A stretch of DNA of 64,000 nt from assembly GCF_021869535.1 (NCBI RefSeq), contig NW_026262690.1, positions 86,411,995-86,475,994 on the forward strand. The letters run 5' to 3'. Numbering within the stretch: the first letter of the stretch is position 1; every line of letters starts with the position of its first letter. Position numbers and translations under genes: made by a program. Positions 23,051 to 34,744 of this stretch are shown piece by piece. This DNA is from Mytilus californianus. Its lineage: Eukaryota > Mollusca > Bivalvia > Mytilida > Mytilidae. The notes under the pieces were generated by a model. It had not been told where the DNA came from. It made no database searches and worked only from the letters and a program-made list of their open reading frames with translations.

Positions 23051-25532
23051 GTAATGTGCAATAGATTTTTAAGATCTTTGACTACATTTATTTTGTGTCA
23101 GAAACCCATATTATGTCAAAAATTTGATAACAATCCAAATTCAGACAGTATCAAGCTTGAATATTGTGTCCAAATTTGCCCCAACTGTTCAGGGTTCTAC
23201 CTCTGTGGTCGTATTAGGCTGCGTCCAGTGAAGCATTTCATTGGTTATTATCTTGAATATTATTGAAGATAAAGATAAACTGTAAACTGCAAAAATGTTC
23301 ACCAAAGTAAGATCTACAAAAAAGTTATTATGACCAAAATTGTCAATTGACCCCTTAAGAAGTTATTGCCCTTTAAAGACAATTTTACACAATTTGGCCA
23401 TCATGTTTTGCTAACATTTAAAAATCTTCTCCTCTGAAACTACTGGGCTTAATACTTCTAAACTTAACTGAATGTTTCTTAGGGTAACTGGTTTATACGT
23501 TGTATCCGAAGTTTTGATCCATTAACAAGCATGGCCACCATGGCTAAACATAGAACATAGGGGTCAAATGCAGTTTTTGGCTTTTATCTCAAAAACTATA
23601 GCAGTTAGAGCAAAAGTGACAGGGAGATAAAGTGATGAATAAGTCAAGATCTATCTGTTATGAAATTTTCAGACAAGTTCGACAACCCATTGTTGGGTTA
23701 CTGTTGGAAATAGTTTATTTTTATTAAATTGTACTGTTTAAGGTTATTTTCTTTAATATTATAATAGATAGAGAGAAAGTATAAATGGCAGTAAATGTTC
23801 AGCTAAGTAAGATCTACAAATAAGTCAACACGATCAAAATAGTCAATTGACCCCTTAAGGAGTTATTGCCCTTAAAACGTTTTTTTTACATTTTTTGTGA
23901 AAGTCTAATTACTTTAAAAAAAATCTTCTTCTGTGAAACTACTTGGCAAAATACTTAAAAACTTTAATCGAATGTTCCTTAGGGTATCTAGTTTATAGAT
24001 TGTATTCGGGGATTTGATCCATTTAAAAACATGACGGCAGTTTTAAAAATAGAACATAGGAGTCAAATGAAGTGTTTGGCTTTCATCTCAAAAACTAAAG
24101 CAGTAAGAGCAAAACTGACATAGGTGAAAGTGTTAAACAGGTTTAGATCTACCTGTCAAGTAATCTTTAGACCAATAGGACAACTTATTGTTGGGTTACT
24201 GTCCAGAAATAGTTAATTTTTAGGAAATTTTACAGTTTTGGGTTATGTATCATCTTAATATTATTATGGTGTCCATCGTTGTGTCTGTCCGTCCATTGTC
24301 GAAAACTTTAAAAAGAAAAATCTTCTTGAAACTTCTTGGCCAAATATTACCAAACTTTACCTGACTGTTCCTTAGGGTATCTAGTTATAAAATTTTATCA
24401 GGGGATTTGATCCATCAACAAACGTGGCAGCTGTTGCTAAAACTAGAACATGGAGGTAAAATGCAGTTTTTGGTTTATATCTCAAAAACTAAAGCAGTTA
24501 GATCAACTCTGACGTGGGGAAAATGATCAGCAGGTCAAGTCTATTTCCTGTGAAATTTTCAGACATTCCCATTTTGAAGTTATTTTCCCTGAAAAATCAA
24601 TGTTTTGCAAATTCAGGTTTTAAGATCTTATCTTTTAAAACTATAACAGGCATTTTAAAAAGTAAAAATGAACAGAACAAAACACTCTACAAACAAATCA
24701 AACAAATCATCTTGGCAGAAATCATCAAATGACCCCTTATAGGAATCCTTGTCCTTAAATGATGATTTTTATCCTTTTTGCATTTTTTTATGGAAACAAT
24801 AGCCGATAGAGAGAATGTTTTGATAGTCAAAATGATCATCAAAATACGATCTACAAGTAAGTCAACACGAAGGAATCGTCAATTGACCCCTTATAGGAGT
24901 TATTGCCCACGAAAGACTAATTTTACTAATTTTTGCCTTTTTTTGCAGAATCTAGAAAAGATGAAGTGAAATTGTAAATAGCAAAAGTGTTAAGCAAAAT
25001 GAGATCTATAAATAGGCAAACTAGGCCGAAATTGCCATTTGACCACTTCTAGGAGTTATTGCCCTTGTAAGATGACTTTTATCAATTTTTTTCATGTTGT
25101 ACCTTTATAGGTAGAGATAAATTGTAAATAGCAAAGATCTTAATCACAATAAGATCTACAAATTGACTATTTTTACCCATTTTATGTTGTTTTTTTTGTT
25201 TGCAGAAACAAAGATAGAGAGCAACAATACATGGCAAAAATGACTGTTCAGCAAAATAAGATCCACAAATAAGTTAACCTGGTTAACATCCTAAATTTTC
25301 GCCTGAGAAGAGTTATTGTCTTTGAAAGATGATTTGTTTTACATTTTTGCAGTTTTTGCACAAACTGTAATAGATGGAGAGAAACAGTATAAAAGCAAAA
25401 ATGTTCATCACAGTAAGATCTGCAAATCAGTCATCATGGCTGAAATTGTCAACCGACTCCACCTAGAAGTTACTTCCCCTGAATTCTGATTTTTGTCAAA
25501 AACTATAGGAGTTGGAGAGGAACTTTAAAAAG

Positions 25533-25534
25533 CC

Positions 25535-25565
<31 letters not shown>

Positions 25566-25569
25566 AAAA
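25533..25569. repeat. poly-C/poly-A homopolymer run
   Basis: More than 20 consecutive C are followed by about 14 A. The exact lengths are probably unreliable in an assembly, because homopolymers of this size are prone to sequencing error. Confidence 0.9.
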
Positions 25570-26330
25570 GATCTGTAAAATAAGATCTAAAAGTAAGTCA
25601 ATATAGCCAAAAATCACACTATTCTTAGGATTTATTGATTTATTGCCATTACATGACGTTCAAAAACTTTAATAGATAGGTATAGACTGTAAAGAGTAAA
25701 AATGATCATCAATACAAGACCTACAAAAATGCCGCTAAGTAAGATCTACAAATAAGCAACCATAACTGATTGCAATGAAGGAACAAAATAACTATAAATA
25801 TGGCATATTTTTTAGTGAATGTGCATTTAACTTTGAAGGGGGTTATTTCATTGTGAATTTTTTTTGTACCTTTGTGTTTCTAGAAATTGAAAGAATCCGA
25901 GAAAATCTTTCGTCTTGAAGGTATGAATTAATCACTGATTAATAACAATATATTCGAGTTATAATTTATAATTCTAGAATTTAGATTTATTTAATTCAAA
26001 AGTTGCTGGACCTTGAACTGCAGATTCTATCATCAAAAAGTCTGTCATGATAATATTTTGGCGCTATATAACAACTGATTACACTTCTTCGAACACATGC
26101 AACAAAAAGCAGTGTCACTAGATTTATACATGTGTACACATCTGATTGAAATTGATTTGGAAGTCAAAAATAATTTCTTGACTACATTTTTTTAGTCCCA
26201 GTTCATATCTCGAGAGCAATCAAATTTCATAACATTTTCTTGAACAGAAGATTAATGCATTCCATTTGATAGAACGGAAACACCCATCAAAGATACCATT
26301 TTAAATTGACTAGGACAGTGGAAAGCACCT

Positions 26331-26432
26331 GTACACCACAGGCACTTGTCTCTGAAAAAAAATCCTTTATACCTTAATATAATACTAAGGTATATAGGAT
26401 TTTTTTTTCAGAGACAAGTGCCTGTGCTGTAC
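26331..26432. mobile_element. near-perfect 102-bp hairpin (foldback MITE-like)
   Basis: The left arm (about 26331-26378) and the right arm (about 26386-26432) are reverse complements with only a few mismatches. GGCACTTGTCTCTGAAAAAA is mirrored by TTTCAGAGACAAGTGCC, and both arms continue inward to ACCTTA / TAAGGT around a loop of a few bases. If transcribed it would fold into a stem of about 45 bp, the size range of a microRNA or endo-siRNA precursor, but such hairpins are usually MITEs. Confidence 0.8.
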
Positions 26433-26799
26433 ACTTACACTTTGATATCACCAGTTATATATTTTAATGCTAGAATTCAACCTTAATATTCTCAGTCATG
26501 AAAAAGTACCACCAAATAAGGACTAACATTGACCTAAAGTTATAAAAACATTAAGAATTTCACAACTAGTGGTCATCATGACACTTAGTCATTTGCTCAT
26601 TTTTCTCGGTTTTTCGTCATTTCAAATTGTATTTTTACACCTCCTACGTGTTGTAAGTAGACGTCGTTAACATGTTTGACTTATTAATTTGTTCATACGA
26701 GTATATTTACACATTTTCTTAAATAAATAAGTTCTTAATTCAAAAGTAATATCGTTTATATAGAATATATCTTAGTTCTTTAAATTTTTTAAATATTTT

Positions 26800-26935
26800 C
26801 AGTTTTCTGTGTAGTGTTTTGCTGTCTGATGTTTTATTCATTCGTCAATTATCTTTTGGCCATGCATGGTGTTGTCTGTTTTTCATCGACTTACGGTTTT
26901 TTATTGCCCTTTTTTTCTTCTCCCCTTTCTTACTT
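26800..26935 (-). repeat. inverted copy of the 20.6-22 kb dispersed repeat
   Basis: GCCATGCATGGTGTTGTCTG followed by TTTTTCATCGACTTAC is the reverse complement, with changes, of the CAATGAAAGACAGACAACAC / CATGGC module at 20900 and 21715. It is a fragment only. Confidence 0.65.
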
Positions 26936-27139
26936 TGCTTATCCACATAGCAAATAGTTGAATTGTAATCATAATTTTTGTTATGCTCCTTCGACTTTGG
27001 TTATGATGCATTTCATCTTACCCTGTCCATCTATATGTCTGGTATATTATCTCGCCGCGTTGTAGTATTTTTGTGCTGATGTGGCGTAAAGCAACACCAA
27101 TCAAACAATATATTTGTCGTTAGCCTCCTTCCTCTATTA

Positions 27140-27958
27140 TATATTTATAGTCGACCTTCCATTGGACAGAAACAAGTGCATGTTCTATGAACAAAACATC
27201 AAGTGAATTGATTATTCCACCAACCAAGTGGACATATACTAGAAGAGGTAAACACCAACCCATACCTCGGACTTCAAATATCTGACGACCTAAAACGGAG
27301 AACACATATAGCAAACACCAGCAAAAAAATCTTGGCTTATTTAGGCGCAACCTATAACATTGCCCAAAAGATTACACAAAGAACGCATACATATATTTAG
27401 TAAGGTCAATCATGTTATATGGAGCTATCATATAGAACCCATACACAAAAAAAGGAGACAGACCGACTAGAAAGGATACAAAGAAGAGCTGTACGATTCA
27501 TCAACGGAGACTATACACCAAGAGATGACGGGTGTATCACAAAAATGATACAAAAATTAGAGTTATCACCATTAATGGACAGACGAAATTAACAAAGGCT
27601 AATATTTTTCAACAGAGGGGCTCAGGATCATGTACCTGCAATACCGCCTTCCGACCACATAATTCTTAAACAAGGAAGACGTCAAATTAAACCTAAGAAG
27701 TTTCAGACTGTGTTATATCAAACATCGCGGAAAAACAGTCAAAACACAACATTCAGCAACCGACCAATACAAGAACTCTTTCTTTATCAGAACTGCTGTT
27801 GACTGAAACAACCTACAAGATTACACAGTGACAGTTAAGTCAACCGAATGCTTCCAAGCAACACTGTATAGCCGCAATCGAGACTAATCGCGGTCTCCGT
27901 CCCAGTTGTAATAAAGCCCATAGGGATTCTATAACGTCTCCATACAGATACAGATACA
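27140..27958 (+). pseudogene. 3' end of a non-LTR (LINE) retrotransposon, decayed
   Basis: Broken frames on the plus strand read as the C-terminal part of a LINE ORF2, beyond the reverse-transcriptase core. In order I see YLGLQISDDLKRRTHI (near 27270), RLERIQRRAVRFI (near 27467), a GDYTPRDDG-type segment and a final RTAV followed by DWNNLQ (near 27790-27815). This pattern (YLGV-IS-DL-W, LE-VQRRAARF, R-VRDWN-LP) is characteristic of CR1/Jockey-like LINEs. Frameshifts and stops break it throughout. The element ends in a short (CAGATA) tail at about 27941-27958, as expected for a LINE 3' end. It is 5'-truncated, so only the last 0.8 kb remains, and it is not functional. Confidence 0.8.
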
Positions 27959-28324
27959 TTTGATTATTTCACACTGCCATGCTTCAACCTTTCACACATT
28001 AGTTGTCAACAGAACTGAGTCAGCACCATTAATTAAAATGTTCAATAATTTATCTTTATTTCCACCAAATATAACTTTTTAATTTTACACCTTCAACTTT
28101 TGTGATTATATGTGTCGAAAGCAATCGGGTAGACATCGTTTAAAGCTTAATTCCTTCATAAATTCTTCACAAGTTATGTTGTACAAATTATAAATTTTTA
28201 GAGTTTTTGTACAAGTTATCAGAAATTTGACCCACACCTTCTTTGATTGGGTGATACAAGTTTATCTTTAATGATTCGCAAGCTTGATGTTTTACTCACA
28301 AATTTAAATACGCCAAACTAACAT

Positions 28325-29762
28325 TAAGGGACTTATCATTTTTTATCTGGGAGGGAGGCTGGTCAAAATGCAGGGGGGGATCAAGTTTTTTTCTGTGTGT
28401 GGAAAAGGGGGGTTCAAATTTTTTTATAAATTCAAAGTGGGGGGATCAATATTTTTTGCACATGGAAATGATTGCATACTTCAAAATACAAAATGTGAAG
28501 AAGAACCGATGATTACAACAGTCAAATGGAAATATATTTTTACCACCATTCATATCATGACAATTAAGTAAGACATCACATGACTTAGATGATGTTGGAT
28601 GCTGCCATTTTTGTGTCATTTTGTCCCATTAAATGCATTGGTGCTTGATAACCCGAACAATCCAGTCGTTATACCGTATATCGGATTTTTTTCGCGTGTG
28701 TTTAATTTTCGCTTTGTTCGCGGCAGCTTTAGAAACGCGAAAATTTGACCCCGCGTAAATTTCACTGCATATTCCCAGATTTATCATTGTTTGAAAGTTT
28801 CATACAATATACACGGATATTTGTATTTTTAACAATACGATACAGTTATATTTTCGCGTGTATTTTCCACTCAGCGAAAATTATACATAGTGAAAATTTA
28901 ACCTGCCTATTTTGTCATCATATCGCGAAAAAAACCCCGATATACGATATTTCACTCACATTTTGTTATAATCAGCTTAATAGTTTTTGAGAAATTAAGT
29001 ATAAATTAAAATTTACAGCGATTTGTGAAAATTTTTGTAAAAGAAATAAAATCAAGCCGCATCATGAAAGAAAATAGTGTAGAGCAATAAATTCTCCAAT
29101 AAATGATCAAATATTCATCTAATCTGCATACAAACAGTTGAATTTTGATACAAAAGTCTAAACAGATGATTCTGAGATGACGAACACCACTAATGTGCCT
29201 TTTTGTTTTCATTAAAAGATTCATTTGGGTCCATTTAGACCTCTCATTCCCTCAAAATTTGTACTGTTTTGGCTAATAAAACAAAATTTTGGGGTTACTA
29301 AGATGATATATCACACATTTATGAATGAAATGTAACAATAAATGAGTAATTGAATTGTTCAAGCTAAAGGCATGAACTATTCCATATAAAAGTTTACCGA
29401 CTCAATGGAGGTTTTTATAAGGCCTAACGTAAAACTTACGTTTACGCAAAAGAGGGACATATACTAGTATATTTTTTACAGAGTTACTTAGGAACAAGTT
29501 TTCTTTAATAGGCTAGCCCAATATAGGAAATTAGAAGACTATTTCATGTTTGCAATATTTCCGTGAAATAACTTGGTAGTGTTTTGCATGTTAAAATTTT
29601 GGCATGTTAATGTTTAATAGAGGGGGGGTCACATTTTTTAAATGTTTTTACAGGGGGGATCAAATAAAAATAGTGAAATATTATGGGGGGATCAAGAAGA
29701 TTTTATATGTTTGATTTCAAAATGACCAGCCCCCCTCCCAGGTAAAAAATGATAAGTCCCTA
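28325..29762. mobile_element. 1.4-kb non-autonomous element with about 45-bp TIRs
   Basis: The left end (28325-28370, AGGGACTTATCATTTTTTAT then CTGGGAGGGAGGCTGGTCA) is mirrored by the right end at 29718-29762 (TGACCAGCCCCCCTCCCAGG then TAAAAAATGATAAGTCCCT), with about four mismatches. G-rich blocks of the form GGGGGGATCAA lie just inside each end (28371-28450 and 29628-29695). The interior has no transposase frame; the small frames at 28368-28571, 28745-28990 and 29006-29224 show no domain. A smaller inverted-repeat element is nested at 28675-28946. The target duplication is unclear. Confidence 0.8.
28675..28946. mobile_element. nested 270-bp inverted-repeat element
   Basis: The left end CGTATATCGG plus TTTTTTTCGCG (28675-28696) is mirrored by CGCGAAAAAAA plus CCGATATACG (28924-28946). 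It is CpG-rich compared with its surroundings (CGCGAAAATT, CCGCGTAAAT), unlike the host element. It looks like a MITE inserted into the 1.4-kb element. Confidence 0.65.
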
Positions 29763-30129
29763 AGCACTTCCCTCTTTTGTATAGAGCTTCAAAAGGAGAT
29801 CCCAGACTGGGCTATGTTCTATTTATATTTTTTCGGTGATACCAGATTCTAAGTCCCCATGATGTATTTGTGTCTCCATACATAAACTTTATATCAGGGT
29901 TAAGACAGATGTATAAACCCACATCTATGGGCTTATACATCTATGGTGTTAGGTATTAGACTCTAGTATGTAGTCATGTAAATATGACATAAATAAGGTA
30001 ATCAAAGACAGTGTGCTGCTTTTATCCAATTGTGATGAGAGTTTTGCAAAATATTGAAAACATGAACCAAACTAACGTTTCATCGTTTATGGGGGAAAAA
30101 AGAAAATGTGAGAAAATGAGAAGAGATTT

Positions 30130-30730
30130 ACCCATAACAAATAATTTCAATGACAGGTATTGAAAAACTTTGCTTCAAAAATACAAGAAAAACGGCAAAG
30201 ACAGTTACCTACTAAAAAGTAGAATAACAAAAATACCGAACTCCAAGGAAAATTCAAAACAGAAAGTCCCTTAACAAATGGCAAAATCAAAATCTCAAAT
30301 ACATCAAACGAATGGAAAACAACTGTCATATTCCTGACTTGGTACAGGCATTTCCTTATGTAGAAAATATCAGACTTATATCAGTCTGAATAAAAGTAGA
30401 AAGTAAAATCACAAAAATACTGAACTCCGAGGAAAATTCAATCGGAAAGTCCCTAATCACATGGCAAAATCAAATGACAAAACACATCAAACGAATGGAC
30501 AACAACTGTCATATTCCTGACTTGGTACAGGCATTTTCAAATGTAGAAAATGGTGGATTGAACCTGGTTTTATAGCGCTAAACCTCTCACTTGTACGACA
30601 GTCTTATCAAATTTCGTTATATTTACAACGATGCGTGAACAAAACAGACATTATAAATAAAATAGTCAAAATATGGGTACAGCAGTCATCACTGTGTTAC
30701 AATATCAAAACAAACAATTATTTACAAAAA
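30130..30730. repeat. duplicated dispersed mussel-type repeat
   Basis: Two copies of one module lie head to tail: about 30200-30360 and about 30405-30560. Shared phrases are GAACTCC-AGGAAAATTCAA, GGAAAGTCCCT, ACATCAAACGAATGGA and ACAACTGTCATATTCCTGAC. The second copy runs on through GTGGATTGAACCTGGTTTTA and ACAGCAGTCATCACTGTGTT. I recall this combination as very abundant in mussel genomes, often 3' of the reverse transcriptase found at 31345-31851. No protein is encoded. Confidence 0.7.
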
Positions 30731-31019
30731 AAACACAAAAGCATCTATCAAATTAAGACCCACATTCATTGCTTCGCGTGTCTGACGTCAGAAAATGTAA
30801 ACGTCACATAAGAAAAAAGTTTGTCATTCAATGTCTATTCAAAACAATTTTATAATTTCACATGGGGAATGTTGGTATACAGGGTTAAAAAATCAAAAGT
30901 TATGTTAGAATTAATTTCAGAAATAGACCGAGATTTATAATTGTCCAGAAGTTCTTCAGAACCCTTAAGAATCCACATATGGTAAATACCACTACGCGAG
31001 TAAAATAAATTTGTCGTTT

Positions 31020-31260
31020 GTCGTTCAAAGTATTTTCAAATTTATAATAGAACAATAACATAATGACATATAATAGAACAATAACATAATGACGGGATCT
31101 TTTAAAGTACAGAGTCACGTTATAAGAACCACAGAAACACAAAAAGTCGCATATACAAAACACACCAGTAAAAATTAAAGATAATACAAACACATTGACG
31201 GGATGTATAAGTACCTAGCCACGTCAAATGGATATCACAGAAAACAAACCAAACAGTAAA
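31020..31260. repeat. non-coding tail repeats of the adjacent RT element
   Basis: AATAGAACAATAACATAATG occurs twice in a row (31046 and 31074), and GACGGGAT- plus GTAC-AGTCACGT-like modules occur at 31092 and 31198. They lie directly downstream (minus strand) of the reverse-transcriptase fragment and are probably part of its 3' non-coding region. Confidence 0.5.
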
Positions 31261-31344
31261 AGTAATATTAATAATAGAACAAAGACAAATGAAAGAACAA
31301 TATTACACGTTGTTAAGATGATAAACAACGTCAGTATGCAGAAT

Positions 31345-31851
31345 CTATACTTCAAGACCATCATGTATTGTTTGTGAAGTTGATACGGAATATTTATCAA
31401 CAAGGTCTTGGTACCTTCCGATGAACTTTTTTAGAAAAAGGACGAGACGTTCTTTGACATACCCCTGGTTCATCAACTTTCTGCTCAGACACTGGTGACG
31501 TTTTACAAAGTCTGAGTAAGAGCTGCAAGCTCTTGAATATCGAATAAGTTGGGAAATGTATATCCCATATGCAGGTGAAGTTGGTATATTGCTACTAAGG
31601 TGGGGGAAATTTATAATTTTAAAATTAAAATCGTCTCGTTTGTCATAGATTCTGGTACTGAGATGACTGTGTATGTCAAATTCGAGATATAAGTCTAAAA
31701 ATGAGGCGTGGTATAAACCAAACCGGCTACATAAAAACCAGAAAAGTAATTTTTTATAAACATATTTTGATAACAATTTTCTGTAAATAATCTGTTGAAA
31801 ATGCAGAAATATTACATCATTAGAGTTTTCATAGAAAACAACATTAACCAA
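31345..31851 (-). pseudogene. reverse transcriptase fragment (Penelope-like), 5'-truncated
   Basis: This is the C-terminal half of a reverse transcriptase. The recognisable part begins near 31708 with ASFLDLYLEFD, then KRDDFNFKIINFPHLSSNIP, SPAYGIYISQLIRYSRACSS, LSRKLMNQGYVKERL and FIGRYQDLVDKYSVS. This string (FLDL, KRDDF, GIYISQLIRY-RAC, L-NQGY) is shared with the second copy at 62795-63390. That copy also retains the upstream YIDD catalytic motif; this one starts after it, so it cannot be active. The first 45 or so codons show no match. The layout of motifs resembles Penelope-like RTs more than LINE or LTR RTs; I am fairly sure of RT and less sure of the clade. The frame is otherwise open, suggesting moderate age. 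Confidence 0.8.
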
Positions 31852-31958
31852 AACTTTAACCTGACGACGTGACGGACGAGCGGACGGACTGAATCATTAG
31901 GAAAAGACTGTTGTAGTTGGACTAGGTTCTCTCGATTTTTGCGCATACATATTCATAG

Positions 31959-32310
31959 ATATAGGAAGATGTGGTATGAGTGCCAATGAGACAACTCTCA
32001 ATCCAAGTAACAATTTATAAAAGTAAACCATTATAGGTCAAGGTACGGCCTTCAACACGGAGCATTGGCTCACACCGAACAGCAAGCTATAAAGGGCCCC
32101 AAAAATTACTAGTGTAAAACCATTCAAACGGGAAAACCAACGGTCTAATCTATACAAAAACGAGAAACGAGAAACACGTATGAACTACATAAACAGACGA
32201 CAACTACTGTACATCAGATTCCTGACTTAGGACAGTTGCAAACATTTGCAGCGGGATTAAACGTTTTAATGGTACCAAACCTTCTCCCTTTTCTGAAACA
32301 ATAGTATAAC
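31959..32310 (+). repeat. abundant dispersed repeat (second family)
   Basis: Begins ATATAGGAAGATGTGGTATG and continues AGTGCCAATGAGACAACTCT, CATTATAGGTCAAGGTACGG, CCTTCAACACGGAGCATTGG, AAGGGCCCCAAAAATTACTA, GTACATCAGATTCCTGACTT and GCAGCGGGATTAAACGTTTT. The first 135 bp are present inverted at 62231-62367, inside the Polinton polymerase. A piece also lies in SRF intron 3. No coding frame. I recall this family as very common in Mytilus. Confidence 0.8.
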
Positions 32311-33036
32311 ATCACAACATAGAAAGACACACAATAAAATATCAATTGGAAGGCTTAACTCAATCAAAAAAAGTAAATTAACACACAATGAACGAATAAA
32401 TTTGATCTGTGATACCTGAATGCAAATACATAGTTAATAAAAATTATAAGGGATAAATAACTAAGGTCAAAAATATTGTCGCATCTCAAATTCCAGTTGT
32501 TACACATGTGTCAGACACTGCGAAAAGTTAAAGCGAACATTTATAATTAAAAATGTATTGCAAGTTACATAAAAATAATGAAGTTCTACTTTCTATGTAA
32601 ATTTTTACATCATTACCCACAGATCAGGCAAAATTTGCTGAATCAGCAATTTTCACTCTCAGGGGTGGAATTTAAGGTCTGTTTTTATTCTAGTTGCCCT
32701 TAATCAACTTTTTATTGATAAATTTACAAATTGAATAGGTAAAAAAAATACCTTTATTGATTTAGTGTAAACATATTTATCCCAGTTAAGGGTGCACGGT
32801 AGTTTTTCCTGGCCCATAAGGGATAATGGTAGCCTTTTTAGAATTTTCACCACTTTCTAACACTGCCAAAAAATCTACATAAACAGTTAACTAAAGTACT
32901 TTCATTATACTATTCAGAAATGAATTTGAATATGTATCATGACCGTTTACTTTTTTTGATATCTTTTTAAAAACGTAAGGCCACTAGTGCTTTTAGGTCT
33001 TTTATCATGCAGTGAATACAAAATTTAAAAAAATTC
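32311..33036. other. non-coding DNA downstream of the MULE frame
   Basis: AT-rich. It would be the 3' flank of the transposase pseudogene, and no terminal inverted repeat was found by eye. A possible CACGGTAGTTTTTCC element end occurs near 32805. Confidence 0.35.
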
Positions 33037-34710
33037 TCAAAAATTCATGCATGTGTCTCGAACATTATCTATTTCTGACATAACATGCTTTACAATGTCA
33101 ACAGGTTTAACCAACTGCTTTGGAACATTGATTTCATCTTTTGGTATAGAAGCATGGTAAAATTTGGTTCTTAATGTATAGTTACCAATACCAGCTAGAC
33201 CCCTTTGCACCTCATTGATATAATAATTCTGCAAGTAAAACATGCTAAGCATGAAGCAGTCAACTGGCACTCTGTATTTATTAAGCCGTTTTATAACTGC
33301 ATTCATGCTTTCACATGCATTATTAGTAATACCAGAAAATGGGTCATAAAGGTTTTGATATTTGTCAATTACCCATTTGCCACTATGAGTAAGAATGTCC
33401 TTTTCCATCTTCTCAAAGTACACTACTACCGGTTTTGACCACTTTCTGATTAAGTCATCTTTTAACGTCATATACTCTGCTGCAGAGTCACACATTAAGA
33501 GGTCTTATAAATATGAAACATACAGGGCAGTGTTTGCCTGATCAGCTCCCATTTGTTGAAGATTTAATTCTAAATCTTTTACCAAATGATTCCAGCACAT
33601 AAGAACATCACAAGCTGGGAAATTCTTTCTGATTGCATTTACCAGACCAATCTCCCTATCAGTTACAAAAGGGACTGAGGTTTTGTTTATTTTTGGAAAT
33701 GACGATGCTACGAATTAAAAGAAACGTGCATGTGTCTTCTCTTTCTTTCTACCGTGTATCAAGAAAGCTACAGGCATTATAGGTCTATCTTCAAAAATTA
33801 TATTTCTAAATACTAGTGGTGAAACAAAAAAGTCTCCCAACTTAAAGGTTGTATCATAGAAGAAAACAAACGGAATATCATCTTCTGTGTTAACATCAAG
33901 TAACTGATTAACTATAGAAATCATTTCTGGTAAAGCAATGATTGAACTTAGATCAGGGAAAACTGTCACCTCGTGGATGAATCCATCCATGTGATATGCC
34001 AAGAGCAAAAGATTATATATATCGTCTTTGCTCAGTCTTTCTTCCTCATTGACTTGCCTTACAAGGTTCTCAACTTGTTTTACATTTCTAGCATTTAACA
34101 CTCCTTGGTGTTCACCAGAAACTGAACCATTTGATATGTTTTCCCTGTAAACATCCATGGCAGTTTTGTCACCTGACTTTATGTCATGTTCTATTTTTCT
34201 TAATACAGAAGGAGCAGTGCGTGTATACTCAGGAGGATGTGACTTTTTGCTGTTCCCATGGCCAACGGGTACATACACCGTTTCATCTCCCTCATAATGC
34301 ACAAGTATTAAGCTTTTGTTACTTTTGAAACTATATGCAGTTTTCTTAAACTGTAAAGAACCAATTGGTCTTTTTCTACCGTTTGTATTGTCTGTTGTTC
34401 CTGGTAATCGGATTTTGTAAAAATGTTTTTTAAGAACATCATTACCAATGGTGACTGATTTTGTACCATTATTTATCCACAGATATTGGTCACATTTCCA
34501 ATCATCTGCCCCAGTTTGAAACAAGTAAACTTCGTTTGCCTTTGGCTTATAAGGGGGAACATTCGATGTACGAGATGTTTCAGGATTTGTTAAAATATCT
34601 ACTATTTCTCTTTGATGTAATACATCTGTATACATATAGACAATTGACCCACTGTCCATTTTGATATTTTGTCTACTAGTAAGAGGTGCTATAATAGTAG
34701 CAATGCACAA
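33037..34710 (-). pseudogene. MULE-like transposase with two in-frame stops
   Basis: One reading frame of 558 codons runs from ATG at 34710 to a stop at 33037, broken only by TAA at 33715-33717 and TAA at 33505-33507. No frameshift is needed. Visible parts, N to C: a lysine-rich N-terminal region; DDIYNLLLLAYHMDGFIHEV; the first catalytic segment FVFFYDTTFKLGDFFVSPLV (Asp of DTTF); PIMPVAFLIHGRK; then, between the stops, VTDREIGLVNAIRKNFP and LMCWNHLVKDLE (second Asp and C/H motif); and last NNACESMNAVIKRLNKYR. The order DTTF - VTDxE - CWNH - NNxxES-N is that of MULE (Mutator-like) DDE transposases. The family normally carries a zinc finger as well, which I cannot see. It cannot make full-length transposase unless the stops are read through. 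Only point changes separate it from an open frame, so it is young compared with the LINE and Polinton remains. Confidence 0.8.
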
Positions 34711-34744
34711 TATATTGTGCTATAGGGCTCAATGAGACTGATAG

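Larger units (their letters stand above)
22227..25800. repeat. degenerate tandem cluster of a dispersed bivalve repeat
   Basis: Starts with AGCTCACCTGGGCCCGAGGG and then repeats a module of several hundred bp. The module contains AATCTTCTCCTCTGAAACTA, TTAGGGTATCTAGTTTATA, AACATAGGGGTCAAATGCAG, TATCTCAAAAACTAAAGCA, TTGACCCCTTA, GAGTTATTGCCC and AAGTAAGATCTACAAA. Recognisable starts occur near 22300, 23420, 23925 and 24310, with half-modules out to 25800. A second repeat family interrupts it at about 22640-23050. No frame is maintained. This is one of the most common kinds of filler repeat I recall from bivalve genomes. Confidence 0.8.
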
